From Lachnospiraceae bacterium (lineage in GTDB: Bacteria > Bacillota > Clostridia > Lachnospirales > Lachnospiraceae): 42,879 bases of DNA. Each line of letters opens with the position of its first letter. The first letter of the stretch is position 1. Both the position numbers and the translations under genes were made by a program. The notes under the pieces were generated by a model. It did no database searches, had not been told where the DNA came from, and was given only the letters and a program-made list of their open reading frames with translations. Positions 25,071 to 33,652 of this stretch are shown here, in pieces. Location: NCBI GenBank assembly GCA_017621975.1, contig JAGARW010000155.1:1-42879 (forward strand), written 5' to 3'.

Positions 25071-26108
25071 TTAATCCTCCTCATCCCTCATCAGTATTTG
25101 AAACGTATAATCCGTATGATAGGTCCTGACATACAAAACGTCGTCCTTACGGATCAGATAATCGGCTTTCGACGCGATCGGAATCTGTTCCAATAACGTT
25201 CCGTTCTTTTTATCGATGATATTGATAAAATCGTCTTCAGCCGTAAAGCCGTACCCGCATACGACCGTATCGCCGATGATCTCAAAGGTCGACGCGTTGC
25301 TCATAAGCGGAGCCGTTTTCCAGATCACGTGAAAATCCGACAGATCGACCGCCGTCAGATACGCGGTATGAGGCGACGACGCCGCGTAAGTATTATGCGC
25401 GGTAGCCACGTACAGCACGCCTTCCTCAGCCTTTGCCCAGCATATCCTCTGGCCGATAAAATCAATATCCTCCGGCACAAAATCATCCGCATAACGATAT
25501 GCGGAAAAATCAAGATCAGCGATCTGAGCGCCGCTTGCGCTGTCAGACAATACAAGGCGATAGACGTCAAACCCATTGTCGCCGTATACGTCGTAACGGT
25601 AGGTCTCGTCCTCGTAAGGAAAACCGGGCTTTGTCAGAACGTTGGCGGCAAACCATGCCTCTTCGTCCGTGATCTGATTTTTCTGTTCCGACTGCTTCTG
25701 CAGCGTTATGATCTGCGAACCGGACGCTCCCGGCTCTCCTGCGAAATAATATTCCCAACCCGGATTTTCGACGGTAATAACGCCGTCCGTTCCCGCGTTT
25801 TCCGTCTCCTCCGCAGCGTCCGCGGTCTCTGCTCCTGCCGCGCTTTCCGCTTCGCCCGCGCTCTCTGCCTCCTTCGCGCTTCCCGCTTCTTCCGCGCTTT
25901 CTATTTCTTCTGCGCTTCCCGCTTCGCCCGCGCTCTCTGTCTCCTTCGCGCTTCCCGCTTCTTCCGCGCTTTCTATTTCTTCTGCGCTTTCCGCTTCGCC
26001 CGCGCTCTCTATTTCCGACACCTCTGCCGTTTTTGTGTTTCCGCCGCAGCCTATGAGAGCTATGGCACAGACTACGGCCGCCATAACCGGCGCAATTCTG
26101 CGTTTCAT
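25071..26108 (-). CDS. Lipoprotein with a hexapeptide-repeat linker
   Basis: 345 aa. Lipoprotein signal MKRRIAPVMAAVVCAIALIG then C21, followed by GGN. Residues 34-93 are ten tandem hexapeptides of the form (E/G)SA(G/E/K/A)(E/G)(A/I/T), likely a flexible stalk. The C-terminal 230 residues look like beta-strands of a beta-propeller or PQQ-like domain (LYVATAHNTYAA, AYLTAVDLSDFHVIWKT, FINIIDKKNGTLLEQIPI). The ATG overlaps the DJ-1 gene stop by 3-4 bases (ATGA), and the NSS transporter follows by 1 base, so all three are translationally coupled. The domain's function is not known. Confidence 0.75.
   Translation of the reverse strand: MKRRIAPVMAAVVCAIALIGCGGNTKTAEVSEIESAGEAESAEEIESAEEAGSAKETESAGEAGSAEEIESAEEAGSAKEAESAGEAESAAGAETADAAEETENAGTDGVITVENPGWEYYFAGEPGASGSQIITLQKQSEQKNQITDEEAWFAANVLTKPGFPYEDETYRYDVYGDNGFDVYRLVLSDSASGAQIADLDFSAYRYADDFVPEDIDFIGQRICWAKAEEGVLYVATAHNTYAASSPHTAYLTAVDLSDFHVIWKTAPLMSNASTFEIIGDTVVCGYGFTAEDDFINIIDKKNGTLLEQIPIASKADYLIRKDDVLYVRTYHTDYTFQILMRDEED
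25830..26009. repeat. Ten 18-bp tandem repeats inside the lipoprotein gene
   Basis: 180 bp, ten units encoding hexapeptides beginning ESA or GSA. A four-unit (72-bp) higher-order period is visible (ESAGEA, xSAEEI, ESAEEA, GSAKEx, twice in succession). Such arrays can change copy number by slippage without shifting the frame. Confidence 0.85.
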
Positions 26109-26656
26109 CTTGTATACACGATCTTTTCCGCCAGCGCGTCCGCCGCTTCCTGCCCGTTGAATACAGCTACGATCTTCAGACTAAAATCGATCGCGCAGCC
26201 CATGCCTCTTGAAGTGATCACATGTCCGTCCTGCTCCACGCTGTCTTTTGTCACCCGGGCGCCTTCCAGATGGCTTTCAAAATCGGGGAATGCGCACGCC
26301 CTTTTCCCTTTCAGCATTCCTCTGTGTCCCAAAATACTCGGAGCCGCGCAGATCGCAGCCACATATTTTCCGCTTTCATAGAACGCGTCTACCTGCTCCA
26401 TCAGGGGCGCATGCGCTTCCAGATTTTTCGTTCCCGGCATACCGCCCGGCAGCACGAGCATATCGACCGACGCAAAATCCACGTCCTCAAACAGCTTATC
26501 CATAACGACCGGAATCCGGTGCGAGCTTGTCACCGTCTTATTTCCCGTTACCGACACCGTTTCGGTATCGATTCCGGCGCGGCGCAGAATATCCACTACA
26601 GTCAGCGCCTCGATCTCTTCGTAGCCTTCCGCAAAAAAAACACATACTTTACTCAT
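26105..26656 (-). CDS. DJ-1/PfpI family protein (deglycase/glyoxalase III-like)
   Basis: 183 aa from the ATG at 26656; a TTG at 26668 next to AGAGG is an alternative that adds four residues. The nucleophilic Cys is C103 in VAAICAAPSILG, with the paired Glu at E16 in GYEEIEAL. The class also has GGMPGTKNL. Family members deglycate or hydrolyse glyoxals or act as chaperones; which applies is unknown. First gene of the DJ-1, lipoprotein, NSS transporter operon. Confidence 0.88.
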   Translation of the reverse strand: MSKVCVFFAEGYEEIEALTVVDILRRAGIDTETVSVTGNKTVTSSHRIPVVMDKLFEDVDFASVDMLVLPGGMPGTKNLEAHAPLMEQVDAFYESGKYVAAICAAPSILGHRGMLKGKRACAFPDFESHLEGARVTKDSVEQDGHVITSRGMGCAIDFSLKIVAVFNGQEAADALAEKIVYTR

Positions 26657-26800
26657 TTTATCGTTCAAACCTCTTTCCTTTCTGTTTTCGACTTTCTTTT
26701 ACCATATTAACATAGATCGTCCCGCAAGGGAAACGTCTAAATTACTTTTTCGTCAAGCACATTTTCGTTCTTTCACTGCCTGCTTTACCGGATTTGTAAT

Positions 26801-26927
26801 TCCTAAATTCTTGTTTTTACGGCACTTCGTCAAACCGCGCAAAAATTTCATTTCCTGCGCAGTCACAGGAAACGAAATATATTACGCGGTTTGCATTTTC
26901 TCCCCGATTGCTTTTTAACAACAGGAA
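26801..26927. repeat. Palindromic repeat, short copy (arms only)
   Basis: About 127 bp. The core arms CGCGCAAAAATTTCATTTCCT (26836-26856) and AGGAAACGAAATATATTACG (26867-26886) meet over a 10-base loop. The outer arms keep CTTGTTTTTACG (26810-26821), shared with copy 1. It matches the outer parts of the two long copies, but the inner module (about 180 bp) is missing; the joint is at an AGG that is present on both sides of that module in the long copies. Confidence 0.8.
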
Positions 26928-26936
26928 TGATACACT
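26908..26936 (+). promoter_or_regulatory. Candidate promoter of the CYTH gene
   Basis: TTGCTT, 17 bp, TACACT. Its -35 lies in the right arm of the short palindromic repeat, so the repeat may supply part of the promoter. Moderate match only. Confidence 0.5.
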
Positions 26937-26990
26937 GGGAAAAGAATCGTAAGATTAAGAAGAAATGAAACCGGTCACAAGGAGGCTTCT

Positions 26991-27437
26991 ATGGAAATCG
27001 AACGCAAATTCACGATCAGAGAACTGCCCGCGGATCTTTCACAGTATCCGTTCAAACTCCTGCAGCAGGCATATATGAACACTGATCCCGTCATCCGCAT
27101 CCGCAGGGAAGACGACGCTTATTATATGACTTATAAGGGAAAGGGCATGCTCGCGCGGGAGGAATACAATCTTCCTCTGAATGCGGAAAGCTACGCCCAT
27201 CTGCTGCCCAAATGCGACGGTAACGTCATATCGAAAAAACGTTACCTCATTCCGTATCAGGGCCATACGATCGAGCTCGATATTTTTGACGCGCCTTTTG
27301 CTCCGCTCATCATAGCGGAAGTGGAATTTGAAACAAAAGAAGAAGCCGAAGGCTTTACGCCTCCGGCCTGGTTTGATGCCGACGTCACTTATGACGGCCG
27401 ATACCATAATTCTAATTTGTCACAGCAAATATTCTAA
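26991..27437 (+). CDS. CYTH domain protein (triphosphate tunnel metalloenzyme)
   Basis: 148 aa with the defining EIERKF motif at residues 2-7. The tunnel strands follow: IRIRREDDAYYMTYKG, ELDIFDAPFAPLIIAEVEF (acidic metal-binding ExExE-type pattern). Members act on triphosphates such as inorganic triphosphate or thiamine triphosphate. Very good site AAGGAGGCTTCT. Its stop overlaps the end of the convergent LacI gene by 3-4 bases. Confidence 0.9.
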   Translation: MEIERKFTIRELPADLSQYPFKLLQQAYMNTDPVIRIRREDDAYYMTYKGKGMLAREEYNLPLNAESYAHLLPKCDGNVISKKRYLIPYQGHTIELDIFDAPFAPLIIAEVEFETKEEAEGFTPPAWFDADVTYDGRYHNSNLSQQIF

Positions 27438-28477
27438 CCTGCGATTACGCCGCATCCTGTAGATTCCCGTTCCAGAAGCTCGGCGTCGTAGGTCAGGTGC
27501 TGATGCGCCTTTCGTCCGGCAATGACTTCAAACAGCAGATGGATCGTCTCTTCCGCGAGCCGCTCGATCGGCTGGCGGATCGTCGTGAGCGAAGGCGTAT
27601 AAAAACCGCCCATCTCGATCCCGTCAAAACCGGCGACCGCATAGTCCTGCGGAATCTTCATGCCGGCTTCCAGAATGGCTCTGCACGCGCCGATCGCCTG
27701 CATATCCGAAATAGCAAAAATCGCCGTGCACGGAACCTTACTCTCGATCAATTCCTTCGTGACCGCATAGCCGTTTTCCAGAGAATAGCTCGAAATATCG
27801 CAGCGCATCCGCCGGATCAGCGTCTCCCTGACGGGAATGCCGTTTCGCTCCAGCGTGCGCTTATAACCCTCCAGACGCAGCTTACCGATACTCTCATCGT
27901 CCGTTTCCGCGGCAAGGATCGCGATGTCCTTATGTCCGCAGTCGATCAGATACTGCACCATACGGCTGCTCTCCTTTTCATCGTCGACGGAAACGGTGGA
28001 ATAGAGTTCGCTGTTCATATTTCCCGGCGAACACCCGACCGTACTGAGCACGAAAGGAACATGCAGTTTTTTCAGTTTTTCCTCGGAATGCGAAAAGTAA
28101 CCGCCGAGAAAAACAATGCCGCGAAGCCGTTTTTCTTTGATCAGTTCCAACGCCACATCCACCTCGTCTTCCGTAAAATCCACGTGATGCAGCACAAGAG
28201 AATATCGTTTCTTTCGGATCTCTTCTTCCATGATCCGTATCATGCTGTTGAAAAACGGGTTTGTAATGCCTTTTACAAGGACCGCGATCGTCCTTGCGTC
28301 CGTTCTTTTCAAATTTCTGGCGCTGTTATTCGGAATATAGCTGTTTTCCTTAATGACGGAAAGAATCATTTCCTTTGTTTCCGGATTGATATCCGGGTGG
28401 TTGTTAATGGCTCTGGAAACGGTACTGACACCGACTCCGCACATGCGGGCAATGTCTTTAATTGTAATTTCTTCCAT
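27434..28477 (-). CDS. LacI-family transcriptional regulator, malQ-linked
   Basis: 347 aa. The N-terminal helix-turn-helix and hinge are clear: ITIKDIARMCGVGVSTVSRA then INNHPDINPETK. The rest is the sugar-binding effector domain (CTAIFAISDMQAIGACRAIL; AVAGFDGIEMGGFYTPSLTT). It starts 15 bases after the malQ stop, so it belongs to the malE-F-G-Q operon. It is a candidate repressor of that operon's own promoter (see the 12-bp repeats at 33277-33324); a maltodextrin or related effector is inferred from context. Confidence 0.9.
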   Translation of the reverse strand: MEEITIKDIARMCGVGVSTVSRAINNHPDINPETKEMILSVIKENSYIPNNSARNLKRTDARTIAVLVKGITNPFFNSMIRIMEEEIRKKRYSLVLHHVDFTEDEVDVALELIKEKRLRGIVFLGGYFSHSEEKLKKLHVPFVLSTVGCSPGNMNSELYSTVSVDDEKESSRMVQYLIDCGHKDIAILAAETDDESIGKLRLEGYKRTLERNGIPVRETLIRRMRCDISSYSLENGYAVTKELIESKVPCTAIFAISDMQAIGACRAILEAGMKIPQDYAVAGFDGIEMGGFYTPSLTTIRQPIERLAEETIHLLFEVIAGRKAHQHLTYDAELLERESTGCGVIAG

Positions 28478-28492
28478 GACGCCACTCCTATC

Positions 28493-29968
28493 TTAAAGTC
28501 TTCCGTACAATTTTACCATATCCCGTATGCGCTGTGCAAGCTCATCCGTACATGCGTCCGGCTTCATGCGCCATTTCCAGTTCGTTCCGAGCGTGGAGGG
28601 CATATTCATCCGCGCCTCGCCGCCGAGTCCCAGATAATCCTGCATCGGAATAACCGCCGTATCGGCGACGCTCGAAAGCGCGCTGCGGATAAATACCCAC
28701 TGAATCTCTTTTGTAGAATGAATATCAAGATATTTTTTTGCCAGCCTCTTATCGCTGCGGTTCAGCTCGCCGTACCAGCTTACCGTCGTGTCGTTATCAT
28801 GCGTTCCCGTATAAACGACGCAGTTGCTCGTATAGTTATGCGGGAGATAATCGCTCTCCTCTCTGGAATCAAACGCAAACTGCAATATCTTCATACCCGG
28901 ATATCCGGTCTTTTTCACAAGCCTGATGACCGATTTTGTCAAAAATCCGAGATCTTCCGCAATCACCTCGATTTTGCCGAGCCGCGCTTTCAGAGCGCGG
29001 AAAATATCATAGCCCGGTCCCGGCTCCCAATGTCCGTTTTCCGCCGTTTCGTCTCCGTAAGGGATCGAATAATATTCGTCAAAGCCCCGGAAATGATCGA
29101 TCCGCACAATATCGTATAATTTATAACAGTACGCGATCCTCTGGATCCACCACTGATAACCGGTCTGCTTATGATACTCCCAGCGGTACAGCGGATTGCC
29201 CCAGAGCTGTCCCGTCGCGGAAAACGCATCCGGCGGACAGCCCGCGACCGCGGTCGGCGTGCAGGTATCGTCCAGCTGGAACAATTCCGGATTCGCCCAT
29301 GTGTCGGCGCTGTCCAGCGCCACATAGATCGGAATATCTCCGACGATTTTTATCTTTTTCCCGTTTGCGTATGCTTTCAGAGCCTGCCACTGTTTTACAA
29401 ACATAAACTGCTGAAATTCATAAAACAGAATCTCGTCCGCAAATTTTTCCTGATAAGCTGCGACCGCCTGCGGCCTGCGCAGCTTGATGTCCTCGTCCCA
29501 GAGCGTCCAGCTTTTGCCTCCGAACGAATTTTTCACCGCCATATAAAGCGCATAATCGGCAAGCCAGTAATCGTTTTCCCGGCAAAACTGCAAAAACTCT
29601 TCGTTTTCCTCAATGCTGCTGTTTTTGTATGCGGTATACAATACTTTGAAGCGGGCATTATACACCTTTTCATAATCGACGCTCGTCTCGTCGTCTCCGA
29701 AGTCGCATGCTTCGCAGTCCTCTTCTGTCAGATACCCTTCCGTAATCAGCGTTTCCAGATCGATAAAATACGGATTGCCCGCAAAGGTGGAAAAGGACTG
29801 ATAAGGGGAATCGCCGTAGCCGGTCGGACCAAGCGGCAGTATCTGCCACAGCTTCTGACCCGCCTTTTCCAAAAAGTCAACAAACGCATACGCCTCTTTG
29901 GAGAAACTGCCGATTCCATATTTGGACGGAATGCTGGAAACCGCCATCAGTATACCACTCTGTCTCAT
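28493..29968 (-). CDS. malQ: 4-alpha-glucanotransferase (amylomaltase, GH77)
   Basis: 491 aa. It transfers alpha-1,4-glucan segments between maltodextrins, releasing glucose. Signatures: PLGPTGYGDSPYQSFSTFAGNPY near the start, the nucleophile Asp in IVRIDHFRGFDEY, the Glu in VIAEDLGFLT, and the third Asp in TGTHDNDT. Normal length. It begins 7 bases after the malG stop. It supplies substrates of suitable length for GlgP. Confidence 0.95.
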   Translation of the reverse strand: MRQSGILMAVSSIPSKYGIGSFSKEAYAFVDFLEKAGQKLWQILPLGPTGYGDSPYQSFSTFAGNPYFIDLETLITEGYLTEEDCEACDFGDDETSVDYEKVYNARFKVLYTAYKNSSIEENEEFLQFCRENDYWLADYALYMAVKNSFGGKSWTLWDEDIKLRRPQAVAAYQEKFADEILFYEFQQFMFVKQWQALKAYANGKKIKIVGDIPIYVALDSADTWANPELFQLDDTCTPTAVAGCPPDAFSATGQLWGNPLYRWEYHKQTGYQWWIQRIAYCYKLYDIVRIDHFRGFDEYYSIPYGDETAENGHWEPGPGYDIFRALKARLGKIEVIAEDLGFLTKSVIRLVKKTGYPGMKILQFAFDSREESDYLPHNYTSNCVVYTGTHDNDTTVSWYGELNRSDKRLAKKYLDIHSTKEIQWVFIRSALSSVADTAVIPMQDYLGLGGEARMNMPSTLGTNWKWRMKPDACTDELAQRIRDMVKLYGRL

Positions 29969-29975
29969 CCCTGTA

Positions 29976-30827
29976 TTATCCTTTCACCGCGCCCGCTACA
30001 ACGCCTTCAATAATATATTTCTGGCAGCATAAATAGAATATGATGATCGGGATAATCGCAACGACAAGCATCGCCATCAGAGCGCCCATATCCTTATTGC
30101 CGTTGGAACCGACAAGCATCTGTACAACGACCGGGATCGTCTTATACTCCGTGCCGACGCCGATGACAAGATACGGAAGCAGGAAGTCGTTCCAGATCCA
30201 CATCGCATTCAAAATCGCTACCGTGATCGCCGTCGGTTTCAGAATCGGAAACACGACTTTGAAATAGCTTTCAAGCGGATTCGCGCCGTCTATCATCGCC
30301 GCTTCTTCGATCTCAAGCGGAATGGATTTTACAAAACCGCTGAACATGAAGACGGAAAGCCCCGCGCCGAATCCGAGATACAGTATACACATACCGATCG
30401 GATTTTTCAAATGAAATCTGTCCGCCAGGCCTACCATCGGGAACATAACCATCTGAAACGGTACGATCATGGAAAATACAAACATATAATACAGCGCGCT
30501 CGTCAGTCTGGAATGTATTCTCGTAATGTAGTACGCCGTCATGGACGTAAACAGGATGATCAAAAATACGCTGACGATCGTAATAAAGAAGGAATAACCG
30601 ACCGCGCTGATCATATCCGTTTTTGTAAATCCGTTCACATAATTCGTAATTCCGGAGAACGTTTCTCCGCCCGGAAGAGCAAACGGGTCCTTGCTGATGA
30701 ACAGTTTTCCCTTAAAGGAGTTAATTAAAATAAAGAATAACGGGTACAGAAAAACGATCGCAATGACTGTTAATGCGCAAAAGATAACCGCATTCAATCC
30801 TTTTTTATTATCAGATACCGTTTTCAT
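29976..30827 (-). CDS. Maltodextrin-type ABC transporter permease (MalG-like)
   Basis: 283 aa, six membrane segments, with the EAA coupling loop EIEEAAMIDGANPLESYFKVVFPIL. Its ATG overlaps the malF stop by 1 base (TAATG), so translation is coupled. It forms the channel with the MalF-like partner. No ATPase gene lies in the operon; a shared MsmK-type ATPase encoded elsewhere is expected. Confidence 0.93.
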   Translation of the reverse strand: MKTVSDNKKGLNAVIFCALTVIAIVFLYPLFFILINSFKGKLFISKDPFALPGGETFSGITNYVNGFTKTDMISAVGYSFFITIVSVFLIILFTSMTAYYITRIHSRLTSALYYMFVFSMIVPFQMVMFPMVGLADRFHLKNPIGMCILYLGFGAGLSVFMFSGFVKSIPLEIEEAAMIDGANPLESYFKVVFPILKPTAITVAILNAMWIWNDFLLPYLVIGVGTEYKTIPVVVQMLVGSNGNKDMGALMAMLVVAIIPIIIFYLCCQKYIIEGVVAGAVKG

Positions 30828-31672
30828 TACTGCTGCACCTCCCTGCTTCTTGTCGCCCTGAGCTGGATGACGGCGATCAACGCTACAATGATAAAGAAGA
30901 TAACTGCCTTCGCCTGACCGACGCCTTCAAATCCGGGCTTATCGTAAAATGTCTTATAAATGTTCAGCGCAAGCATCTGCGTCTTGTTCATCGGCGCGCC
31001 GTTCGTCAGAGCAAGGTTCTGGTCGAACAGCTTGAAGCTGTTGGACAATGTCAGGAACATACAGATCGTAATAGAAGGCATTACCATCGGGATCGTTACC
31101 TTAAACAGCGTCTGCTTCGCCGTCGCTCCGTCAATTTTCGCCGCTTCTATCAATTCGGTCGGCACATTCTGAAGACCTGCGATATAGATGATCATCATGT
31201 AACCGATCATCTGCCAGTTCATCAGTAAAACAAGTCCCCAGAAACCGTATTTGGCGCTGGAAACGATCGTCGTTTCATATTTGTAAAGCACTGCGTTGAT
31301 CATCTGCTGCCATGTATAACCGAGTACGATACCGCCGATCAGATTCGGCATAAAAAAGATCGTTCTGAAAAGATTTGTTCCTTTCATCTTTCTCGTCAGA
31401 AGAAGCGCGATCCCGAACGCAAACACATTGATCGTAATAATAGCGACCACTGTAAACATCGCCGTAAACAGCAGCGAGTTTAAAAAGTTCTGGCTGCTTC
31501 CGAATACCGCCGCATAGTTACTGAAGCCTATCCACTGCGCGTTTTTTATCGTGGTAAATTTGCAAAAAGATAAGTACACGCCCATCAGAAACGGAGCGAT
31601 GAAAGCAAACGCAAACGCGATCAGGGTAGGTACGGTAAAGATCACAAAATATTTTTTTAAGGTTTTTTCCAT
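30827..31672 (-). CDS. Maltodextrin-type ABC transporter permease (MalF-like)
   Basis: 281 aa from the ATG at 31672 (GGGAGGTTATC upstream); a longer frame up to 31726 lacks a ribosome site. Six membrane segments. EAA loop: TELIEAAKIDGATAKQTLFKVTIPMV. It is separated from malE by an intercistronic hairpin. Confidence 0.92.
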   Translation of the reverse strand: MEKTLKKYFVIFTVPTLIAFAFAFIAPFLMGVYLSFCKFTTIKNAQWIGFSNYAAVFGSSQNFLNSLLFTAMFTVVAIITINVFAFGIALLLTRKMKGTNLFRTIFFMPNLIGGIVLGYTWQQMINAVLYKYETTIVSSAKYGFWGLVLLMNWQMIGYMMIIYIAGLQNVPTELIEAAKIDGATAKQTLFKVTIPMVMPSITICMFLTLSNSFKLFDQNLALTNGAPMNKTQMLALNIYKTFYDKPGFEGVGQAKAVIFFIIVALIAVIQLRATRSREVQQ

Positions 31673-31719
31673 GATAACCTCCCAATGAAATACAAATCCG
31701 TCATTTTTATTCATAACAA

Positions 31720-31757
31720 CAGCCACCCGCGCGCCTGTTGTCGGTATCGGGTGGCTG
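31720..31757 (-). promoter_or_regulatory. Intercistronic hairpin between malE and malF
   Basis: CAGCCACCCG pairs with CGGGTGGCTG around an 18-base loop, with no good T tract. It probably protects the malE message or partly ends transcription, setting a high binding-protein to permease ratio. This is the same arrangement as in the amino acid importer at 14989-15016. Confidence 0.65.
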
Positions 31758-31770
31758 CGTCATTTTGTTT

Positions 31771-33162
31771 TTATTGAGCTGTTGCCGCCTTTTCTTCTGC
31801 CCATCTTGCAACTACGAGATCTTTTACTTCATCCCATGTCATGTTGCCGTTCGCATACTCAAGAAGAGCTGCTCCGAAGTCGTCCTTGAAGCTCTGGCTC
31901 GGGAACGTTGTAAAGTTCCATGATACGCTTTCTTTTCCGCTTTCCATGAATCTGTACATTTCCTGTGCAAGCGGATCCGCAGGCTTCTCGTCGTCTCCGA
32001 ACGTGCTGAACGGAGCTGCGTTTCCAAGTGTGTTTACCATGTAGTCTTTACCCTTGTCGGAAGTTACCATCCAGTTGATGAAATCGATCGTCGCTTTCTG
32101 GTCTGCTTCGGATACCTGGCTGTTGACGCACCAGAAGTTCTCTGTGCCTGTGCAGAGTCCCTGATTTTCTTCTCCGGCTACGCCTGTATAGATCGGCATG
32201 AACTTAATGTCGCTTTCCTGTACCGTATTGCCGTCAACCTCTGCGATCTGTCCCCATGCCCAGTTGCCGTTCTGAACCATAGCCGCCTGTCCGAGAGCGA
32301 ACTCAGCCATAGAGTCTGTAACCGCCTTGCTTCCGAGAAGTCCCGGCGCGCATGTGGAATTGTTGATATACAGATCGAAGATATTCTTCATATTGTCGCT
32401 GTATTTGAATGTGATCTCAGCTTCGTCAGAAACGCTTGCATCCTTGTATTCATAGTAGATCGGAATATTTGCAAGGTGCGTCTGCCATCTCCAGTCTTCG
32501 CCGGGAAGCAGGGATGTGGATGCGAATACTCCTTCGATGCCAAGGTCGTCTTTCTTAGCCTGCATGTCTTCAACAACTTCTTTTAATTTTGCGAAATTAT
32601 TGATCTCGTCTACGCTCGTTGCCTTAGCGCCGTCCATTGCGAAATATTTCTGCATGATAGCGTCGTTATAAATGATGCCGTATGTTTCTACCGTATAAGG
32701 AATACCGTATACTTTACCTTCGCTTGCGATCGACAGCGTCGGATCGGACAATGCGTTCGCAATATCCGTATCTGTCAGATCAAGGCAGTAGTCCTTCCAT
32801 GACTGATAGCCGACCGGTCCGTTGATCTGGAATAAGGTAACTGCGTCGTCTTTTGCGATCTCCGCCTTCAATACTTCTTCATAAGTGCCGCTTGCCGCCG
32901 TAACGACCTGTACCGGCACGCCTGTCTCTTCTGTGTAAGCCGCCGCGATCTCCTGCCACTGAGCGTCAACTTCCGGCTTGAAGTTCAGATAATAAACCCT
33001 TCCTTCTCCGCTTGCAGCCGCTGCGCTCTCCGTGCCTGCCGCTTCTTCCGATGCTGCTCCGCTTTCTGTTCCTGCGGATTCTCCCGAGCTGCTTCCGCAT
33101 CCGACAAGCATTGCGGAAACCATTGCTGCGCAAAGTAATGCGCTGATCAGTTTCTTTTTCAT
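31771..33162 (-). CDS. Extracellular sugar-binding lipoprotein (MalE-like)
   Basis: 463 aa from the ATG at 33162 (GAGAGGAAAAAGCT upstream). Lipoprotein signal MKKKLISALLCAAMVSAMLV then G-C22-GSSSG. A Ser/Glu/Ala linker leads to a cluster-1 solute-binding domain, with EVLKAEIAKDDAVTLFQING and the typical GKVYGIPYTVETYGIIYN and FALGQAAMVQNGNWAWGQ. Maltodextrin as ligand is inferred from malQ and glgP nearby. First gene of the operon. Confidence 0.92.
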   Translation of the reverse strand: MKKKLISALLCAAMVSAMLVGCGSSSGESAGTESGAASEEAAGTESAAAASGEGRVYYLNFKPEVDAQWQEIAAAYTEETGVPVQVVTAASGTYEEVLKAEIAKDDAVTLFQINGPVGYQSWKDYCLDLTDTDIANALSDPTLSIASEGKVYGIPYTVETYGIIYNDAIMQKYFAMDGAKATSVDEINNFAKLKEVVEDMQAKKDDLGIEGVFASTSLLPGEDWRWQTHLANIPIYYEYKDASVSDEAEITFKYSDNMKNIFDLYINNSTCAPGLLGSKAVTDSMAEFALGQAAMVQNGNWAWGQIAEVDGNTVQESDIKFMPIYTGVAGEENQGLCTGTENFWCVNSQVSEADQKATIDFINWMVTSDKGKDYMVNTLGNAAPFSTFGDDEKPADPLAQEMYRFMESGKESVSWNFTTFPSQSFKDDFGAALLEYANGNMTWDEVKDLVVARWAEEKAATAQ

Positions 33163-33276
33163 AGCTTTTTCCTCTCTCTCTTTCTTTGTGCGGTATTGTT
33201 TCCAAATACCGGCACATCCATTCATAATATTGTTGGTTCCAGTTTTGATGATCCTGTTTTTGAATCATCCTTATAT

Positions 33277-33324
33277 ACGCTTCCGGTAACGGTGTCGGTA
33301 ACGCTTCCGGTAACGTTTCCGTAA
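33277..33324. promoter_or_regulatory. Four tandem 12-bp repeats, candidate operator of malE
   Basis: The units are ACGCTTCCGGTA, ACGGTGTCGGTA, ACGCTTCCGGTA and ACGTTTCCGTAA. Across the unit junctions lie CGGTAACG cores, and GGTAACGTTTCC at 33309-33320 is an imperfect palindrome with a central ACGT as in LacI-family operators. The array covers the predicted start of malE transcription. Four sites at a 12-bp period is unusual for a dimeric LacI protein. Confidence 0.6.
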
Positions 33325-33328
33325 ATAG

Positions 33329-33357
33329 AATATACCATATGATCGAATGAAGTGCAA
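33329..33357 (-). promoter_or_regulatory. Promoter of the malE-F-G-Q-lacI operon
   Basis: TTGCAC, 17 bp, TATATT on the minus strand, start near 33322. The downstream tandem repeats start here. Confidence 0.75.
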
Positions 33358-33491
33358 GCGATTTTTAGAACTTTGGTACAAATAGAAAAATTCACTTCTT
33401 CGTTTTTGTGAAAATGTAACAAAGCCCAACTCAAATCTGCCTCTTATACATTGTCATACCAAATTTTCCTTCTAAAAATCATAAAATTTCC

Positions 33492-33520
33492 TTGTATTTC
33501 CTGTCCGCGCATGCTATGAT
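33492..33520 (+). promoter_or_regulatory. Promoter of the PD-(D/E)XK gene
   Basis: TTGTAT, 17 bp, TATGAT, start near 33527. The 125-base leader holds small hairpins (AAACCGTTAGGTTT and TCCCGTTTCGGGA). Confidence 0.65.
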
Positions 33521-33652
33521 AACAAAAACGGCAGAGCATCTGTCTTTGCATGTACCTTTCAATATGTAGGGTATTCTTTAAACCGTTAGGTTTCTTATCC
33601 CGTTTCGGGAAGTGTCCACACATCAGACAATCATATCTATAAGGAGGTCTTT

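Noticed and set aside
25830-26009. Repeat array that might be taken for a CRISPR
   Set aside because: Units are 18 bp, contiguous, in frame and code for hexapeptides; there are no spacers or cas genes.
27497-29119. A 540-aa plus-strand open frame opposite the LacI and malQ genes
   Set aside because: Both minus-strand genes are clear family members with good starts; the long opposite frame is a shadow caused by codon bias.
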